18,901 nt of DNA from Chryseosolibacter sp964563295 (lineage in GTDB: Bacteria > Bacteroidota > Bacteroidia > Cytophagales > Cyclobacteriaceae): contig CAZLWX010000078.1 in assembly GCA_964563295.1 (NCBI GenBank), positions 1 to 18,901 on the forward strand. The letters are read 5' to 3'. Made by a program: the position numbers and the translations under genes. Under the pieces are notes generated by a model. The model saw only the letters and a program-made list of their open reading frames with translations, ran no database searches and had not been told where the DNA came from. This document shows positions 15,875 to 18,901 of the stretch, one piece after another. The stretch's first letter is position 1; each line of letters starts with the position of its first letter.

Positions 15875-16998
15875 GCCGGTTTCCGCACCTTACGTTTCCC
15901 AATCCGTGAAAAAACTGACTTGATCGGATTCTTGTGTTCGCGCCTGGTTGTGGTTTCATCCCCCAACAGAATGGCCCAGGGCTTCAGCGGCTCAACCCGT
16001 TCAAAGACCACTTTCATGACCGCAAGTCCGGGGATAGCGAGAAACATTCCCGGCACACCGCACAATGCGCCTCCGACGAGAACACCGAGGATAATTGCGA
16101 GCGCGTTGATCCTGATCTTGCTGCCAACAATGAACGGCATTAGCATGTTGTTGTCTACAATCTGAACTGCTCCCAGAACACCCGCTACCCAGAATATATT
16201 GGAGAAGTCATCGGTTGAGACCAACGTCACCAGTATGCAAAATATATTCGCTATGAGCATGCCGATGTAGGGTACGATATTCAGTAACGCCGCCGTCAAT
16301 GCAAGAAAAATCGGGTACTTTATACCGATGAGCAAAAAGCCAATTGAGTTTAGTGTGAACACGATCATCAGCTCAATAAACATTCCCGTAAGGTATTGTT
16401 GACAAATGATCTGAGATTCGTCCAGCACCTCGGTCACCTTGTCTTCTTCACTTCGTCTGAAAAGTTCAGCCAGGAATCGCTTGATGGTGTCCTTGTGATA
16501 CAGGACCAGGAAGGTGTAAACCGGCAGGAGAATAAAATAGGAAATGATTTCAGTAAGCGTAAGAACCGTCTGTTGCACCATCGCCGGTCCATCGGTCGTC
16601 ATCTTCTCTTTGGTATCGCTGAGGTATTGGTTCTGTTCCCGAATCCCTATGTTGAACGTGTCTTCGATCCAGACCTTAGCTTCTGCAATCAGTTGCTGCA
16701 TCCGAACCTTTAGCGTTGGAATGTCATCAAGGAAGGTTCCGACCTGCTTGGAAAGGAAATAGATAATAATCGCGATGACGCAAAGCGAGATGATGATGCT
16801 TACTAATATGGCAACGACGCGGTCCAGGTGACGGCGATTCAGGAAATTTACCACGGGGTGGAGCAACATGGCCAGGAGAATCGAAAAGAACAGCGGCAGC
16901 AGGATTCCCTGTGCAAAGAACAAACCGGTGGCGAGCAGCGCCAGCGTCAGCAGGTTTAGACTTAACCGGGCGTAAAGGGGATCTTCCGTTTTGATCAT
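15871..16998 (-). CDS. AI-2E family (PerM-like) membrane permease
   Basis: This is a 375-residue multispan membrane protein. The ATG at 16998 gives MIKTEDPLYARLSLNLL and leads straight into the first helix pair; an ATG at 17061 would add 21 residues of non-conserved leader, so I prefer the shorter form. Family marks are a paired N-terminal hairpin (about 15-50 and 60-84), a soluble helical segment at 88-150, then LLNIVPYIGMLIA (238-250), the VDNNMLMPFIVGSKIRINAL stretch (281-300) and GGALCGVPGMFLAIPG (309-324). Members were named after an autoinducer-2 exporter, but most have other or unknown transport roles, including Na+/H+ antiport. The cytosolic tail is basic. It is divergent from terC across 117 bases and convergent with mlaD, with a 4-base stop overlap. 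The substrate is unknown. Confidence 0.88.
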   Translation of the reverse strand: MIKTEDPLYARLSLNLLTLALLATGLFFAQGILLPLFFSILLAMLLHPVVNFLNRRHLDRVVAILVSIIISLCVIAIIIYFLSKQVGTFLDDIPTLKVRMQQLIAEAKVWIEDTFNIGIREQNQYLSDTKEKMTTDGPAMVQQTVLTLTEIISYFILLPVYTFLVLYHKDTIKRFLAELFRRSEEDKVTEVLDESQIICQQYLTGMFIELMIVFTLNSIGFLLIGIKYPIFLALTAALLNIVPYIGMLIANIFCILVTLVSTDDFSNIFWVAGVLGAVQIVDNNMLMPFIVGSKIRINALAIILGVLVGGALCGVPGMFLAIPGLAVMKVVFERVEPLKPWAILLGDETTTRREHKNPIKSVFSRIGKRKVRKPA

Positions 16999-17115
16999 AC
17001 AGGGTAAACCAGCAATTTTGTGCCTTTCAAAATGAGCCGGGTGCTGAGTAAGTTCATCCACAGCACTGCGGCATGATATGTTATTAATTCAATAGCTAAA
17101 ATTTCGTCCCACTCG

Positions 17116-17880
17116 ATGGAAGCGCTACTCACCACCGAAGGTATCGTCAGTCTGCTCACCCTGACTTTTCTTGAGATTGTTCTTGGAATCGACAACATCG
17201 TTTTCATCTCCATAACTGCGGGAAGGCTGCCGGAGTCGGATCAAGGTAAAGCCAGAAACATCGGGATATTACTGGCCCTGTTCGCCCGCATCCTGCTTTT
17301 ACTGGGTGTGAGCTGGATCATCGGACTAAAGCACCCCCTTCTCACCATCGCCGACTTCGACCTTAGTGTCCGCGACATTATCCTGATGGCTGGAGGACTT
17401 TTCCTGCTTGCAAAAAGCACGTCGGAGATCCATGCAAAGCTGGAAGGAGAGGAGGAAGACGCGCACCGATCCAATGCCATAACCTTGCGCGCTGCCATCG
17501 TCCAAATTATTCTGCTCGACCTTGTCTTTTCACTTGATTCTATCCTCACTGCCGTGGGATTGGTCGAGCACGTAATCATTATTATCATCGCCATTGTGTT
17601 GTCGCTCGCCGTCATGTTGACATTTGCGCGCCGCATCAGCGAATTTATCAACCAGCACCCTGCCATGAAGCTGCTTGCGATTTCGTTTTTAATGATGATT
17701 GGTCTGGTATTGGTCGTTGAGGGGTTGCATGTCCATGTGCCCAAGGGGTACATCTATTTTTCCATGGCATTCGCCCTTGGCATTGAAATTCTTAACATGA
17801 AAATCAGGAAAAAGGCCAGGCAGCTTGAGTTTCATAAGCCGGTTCAGCCGGAAACCGGGCCGTCTACCGGCAAAAAGTGA
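17116..17880 (+). CDS. TerC family integral membrane protein
   Basis: This is a 254-residue inner-membrane protein. The two diagnostic acidic helices are present: LEIVLGIDNIVFIS (19-32) and VQIILLDLVFSLDSILTAVG (129-148), each carrying an Asp-containing motif that is thought to bind metal. Seven hydrophobic segments are apparent, with a charged cytosolic loop (KLEGEEEDAHRSN) near 108-120 and a polar C-terminal tail. TerC proteins (Alx, MeeF/MeeY relatives) export metal ions, notably manganese, or help metalate exported enzymes. In some species they sit with tellurite-resistance genes, but no other ter gene is visible here. Whether alx-like riboswitch control exists is not evident from the 117-base upstream region. 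The ATG at 17116 is the only sensible start. Confidence 0.93.
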   Translation: MEALLTTEGIVSLLTLTFLEIVLGIDNIVFISITAGRLPESDQGKARNIGILLALFARILLLLGVSWIIGLKHPLLTIADFDLSVRDIILMAGGLFLLAKSTSEIHAKLEGEEEDAHRSNAITLRAAIVQIILLDLVFSLDSILTAVGLVEHVIIIIIAIVLSLAVMLTFARRISEFINQHPAMKLLAISFLMMIGLVLVVEGLHVHVPKGYIYFSMAFALGIEILNMKIRKKARQLEFHKPVQPETGPSTGKK

Positions 17881-17915
17881 AAGTGGATGAAGCGAAGGTG
17901 GATAACGAAGAGAAT

Positions 17916-18083
17916 ATGAAAAACATAATCGCGCTATGCCTGGTGTTGTCATTGTTGATGCTGTCGAGCTGCGAGGCAATTGGAAATATTTTCAGCGCCG
18001 GTGTTTATACGGGGCTGGCGGTCGTCGTTCTCGTGGTCATCGTCGTGGTATGGATAGTGTCCAGGTTAAATCGAAGAGGGTAG
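17916..18083 (+). CDS. Small lipoprotein-like membrane peptide (55 aa)
   Basis: Counted from the ATG at 17916, the product MKNIIALCLVLSLLMLSSC... has a lipobox LSSC (Cys at about residue 19), followed by EAIGNIF and then a second hydrophobic stretch (GLAVVVLVVIVVVWIV) and a basic end SRLNRRG. A GTG at 17877 overlapping the terC stop would add 13 charged residues before the signal peptide, which is less plausible. Very similar short SSCEAIG-type peptides occur in many Bacteroidota and are sometimes labelled phosphatidate cytidylyltransferase. That label cannot be right for a peptide this short with no catalytic residues. It is probably co-transcribed with terC (35-base gap). Function is unknown. 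Confidence 0.7.
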   Translation: MKNIIALCLVLSLLMLSSCEAIGNIFSAGVYTGLAVVVLVVIVVVWIVSRLNRRG

Positions 18084-18268
18084 AGGCATCTTGGGTATGC
18101 ACGTCCCCATTTCATTTCGGTCCGCAACTGTTCAGGGTAGAAGTCCTGTAACGCTAAACTGGTTGCTTTCAGGTTTTTACATCTTCCGCTCAATGCGGGC
18201 AGCCATCAGTTTCATTCAAGCATGCATTTTGTCCATTCCGGAAATAAAGCAAGAAATAACGTCAACTT

Positions 18269-18901
18269 ATGGAATCATGGATGTCAAATCGCGAGCCTGT
18301 AGCCAGCGCATTGCCGCCGGCAACAGGATCTTCTAATATTAATGTGAGTACATCAGAACGGCTGGTCTCGGTGCTTGGAGGATCGGCACTGACCGTTTGG
18401 GGATTGCGGAATCTGAATAGTGCCGCGGGTGTCACAATGATACTCAGCGGGGCCTATCTTCTCGTTCGGGGATTCTCGGGGTATTGTGCTGTGAATGAGG
18501 TGTTGGGGAGAAATACAGCGGAAACGCCACGGAAGGCTTCAGCAATGGAGGCCAGGGCTACATTTGCGATCAATAAACCACGCAGTGAGGTATATGCTTT
18601 CTGGCGGAAGTTGGATAACCTTCCCCGGTTCATGAGACACCTGGAGGAGGTGAAAGAACTCGATGACAAGCGATCCATGTGGACTGCCCGCATCCCCGGC
18701 GCTGAAAAGATTCCAGGCAACCTTGGAACGGTTTCATGGGAAGCCGAAATCGTTGAGGACATTCGCGATGAACACATCAGCTGGTCTTCACTGCCAGGAT
18801 CGACGGTCGATAACGCCGGAGAAGTTAAATTCAAAGACGCGCCTGACAACAGCACGGAGGTCGTTGCCTGTATTTCCTACAGACTGCCCGCCGGTGACAT
18901 C
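18269..18901 (+). CDS. Membrane-anchored SRPBCC (polyketide cyclase/dehydrase-like) protein, partial
   Basis: An open frame runs from the ATG at 18269 to the window end without a stop (211 codons), so the C-terminus is missing. A Met at 18281 could also be the start. The first 30 or so residues are polar. Residues about 32-71 form two short hydrophobic segments (LVSVLGGSALTVWGLRNL, then AGVTMILSGAYLLVRGFSGYC), resembling the DUF2892/YgaP-type inner membrane hairpin. From about residue 90 the sequence fits an SRPBCC fold: EARATFAINKPRSEVYAFWR, LDNLPRFMRHLEEVKELDD and ISWSSLPGS match the START-like cyclase/dehydrase family. Such hairpin-plus-SRPBCC proteins are found in Bacteroidota and Proteobacteria, often in stress-gene settings. 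Ligand and role are unknown. The 185 bases upstream hold no other credible gene. Confidence 0.8.
   Translation, partial: MESWMSNREPVASALPPATGSSNINVSTSERLVSVLGGSALTVWGLRNLNSAAGVTMILSGAYLLVRGFSGYCAVNEVLGRNTAETPRKASAMEARATFAINKPRSEVYAFWRKLDNLPRFMRHLEEVKELDDKRSMWTARIPGAEKIPGNLGTVSWEAEIVEDIRDEHISWSSLPGSTVDNAGEVKFKDAPDNSTEVVACISYRLPAGDI

Noticed and set aside
15871..16998. Quorum-sensing (autoinducer-2) locus suggested by the AI-2E family name
   Set aside because: The family name comes from one member; no luxS, lsr or sensor gene is visible, and most members have other roles.
17241..17753. A 170-codon open frame antisense to the TerC gene
   Set aside because: The TerC protein is strongly supported in the other strand; the antisense product is a Met/Ser/Arg-rich shadow without motifs.
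17116..17880. Tellurite-resistance island suggested by TerC
   Set aside because: No terD, terE, terZ, terA or terB-like gene is adjacent; lone TerC proteins are common metal-homeostasis proteins.
18091..18336. An 81-codon open frame between the small lipoprotein and the SRPBCC gene
   Set aside because: It overlaps the better-supported SRPBCC start in another frame and shows no domain or signal peptide pattern.

Overview
The window reads as an ordinary chromosomal segment from a member of the Bacteroidota, probably Cytophagia-like. This is inferred from gene content: a lipid-anchored Omp85 protein of the TamL type next to TamB, an MCE (Mla-type) transporter, a Tat-targeted Gfo/Idh/MocA dehydrogenase beside the tail of a DUF1080-type protein, a YtxH plus holin-like membrane protein pair, and a tiny SSC-type lipoprotein. 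Coding density is high. Genes tend to start without a clear Shine-Dalgarno, and TTG and GTG starts appear. I see no tRNA, rRNA, insertion sequence, CRISPR array, integrase or prophage module. No gap between genes exceeds 300 bases.

Layout: (1) 1-2290, plus strand: the last codons of a probable 3-keto-disaccharide hydrolase (DUF1080), a Gfo/Idh/MocA oxidoreductase with a twin-arginine signal, and an SDR oxidoreductase. Together they look like the end of a sugar-oxidation cluster. (2) 2403-3617, plus strand: a DEAD-box RNA helicase. (3) 3624-13070, minus strand: read in transcription order, tamB, tamL (8-base overlap), a YtxH-domain protein, a two-helix holin-like membrane protein and a secreted SxxK serine hydrolase. 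(4) 13313-15874, plus strand: a compact mlaE-mlaF-mlaD-like phospholipid transporter operon, divergent from tamB. (5) 15871-16998, minus strand: an AI-2E/PerM family permease whose stop codon overlaps that of the MCE gene. (6) 17116-18901, plus strand: a TerC family membrane protein, a 55-residue lipoprotein-like peptide, and the start of a membrane-anchored SRPBCC protein that continues past the window end.

The unifying theme of the centre is envelope biogenesis. TamB is an inner-membrane-anchored periplasmic beta-rich bridge and TamL its outer-membrane Omp85 partner. The MCE transporter energises lipid movement between the membranes. The two systems lie back to back around one 242-base intergenic region. 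I did not find an obviously new biological system. The points most worth checking are the TamBL/Mla juxtaposition, the periodic C-terminal tail of the MCE protein, a G8 tract at the 5' end of the MCE ATPase gene, and the unterminated reading frame at the right edge.
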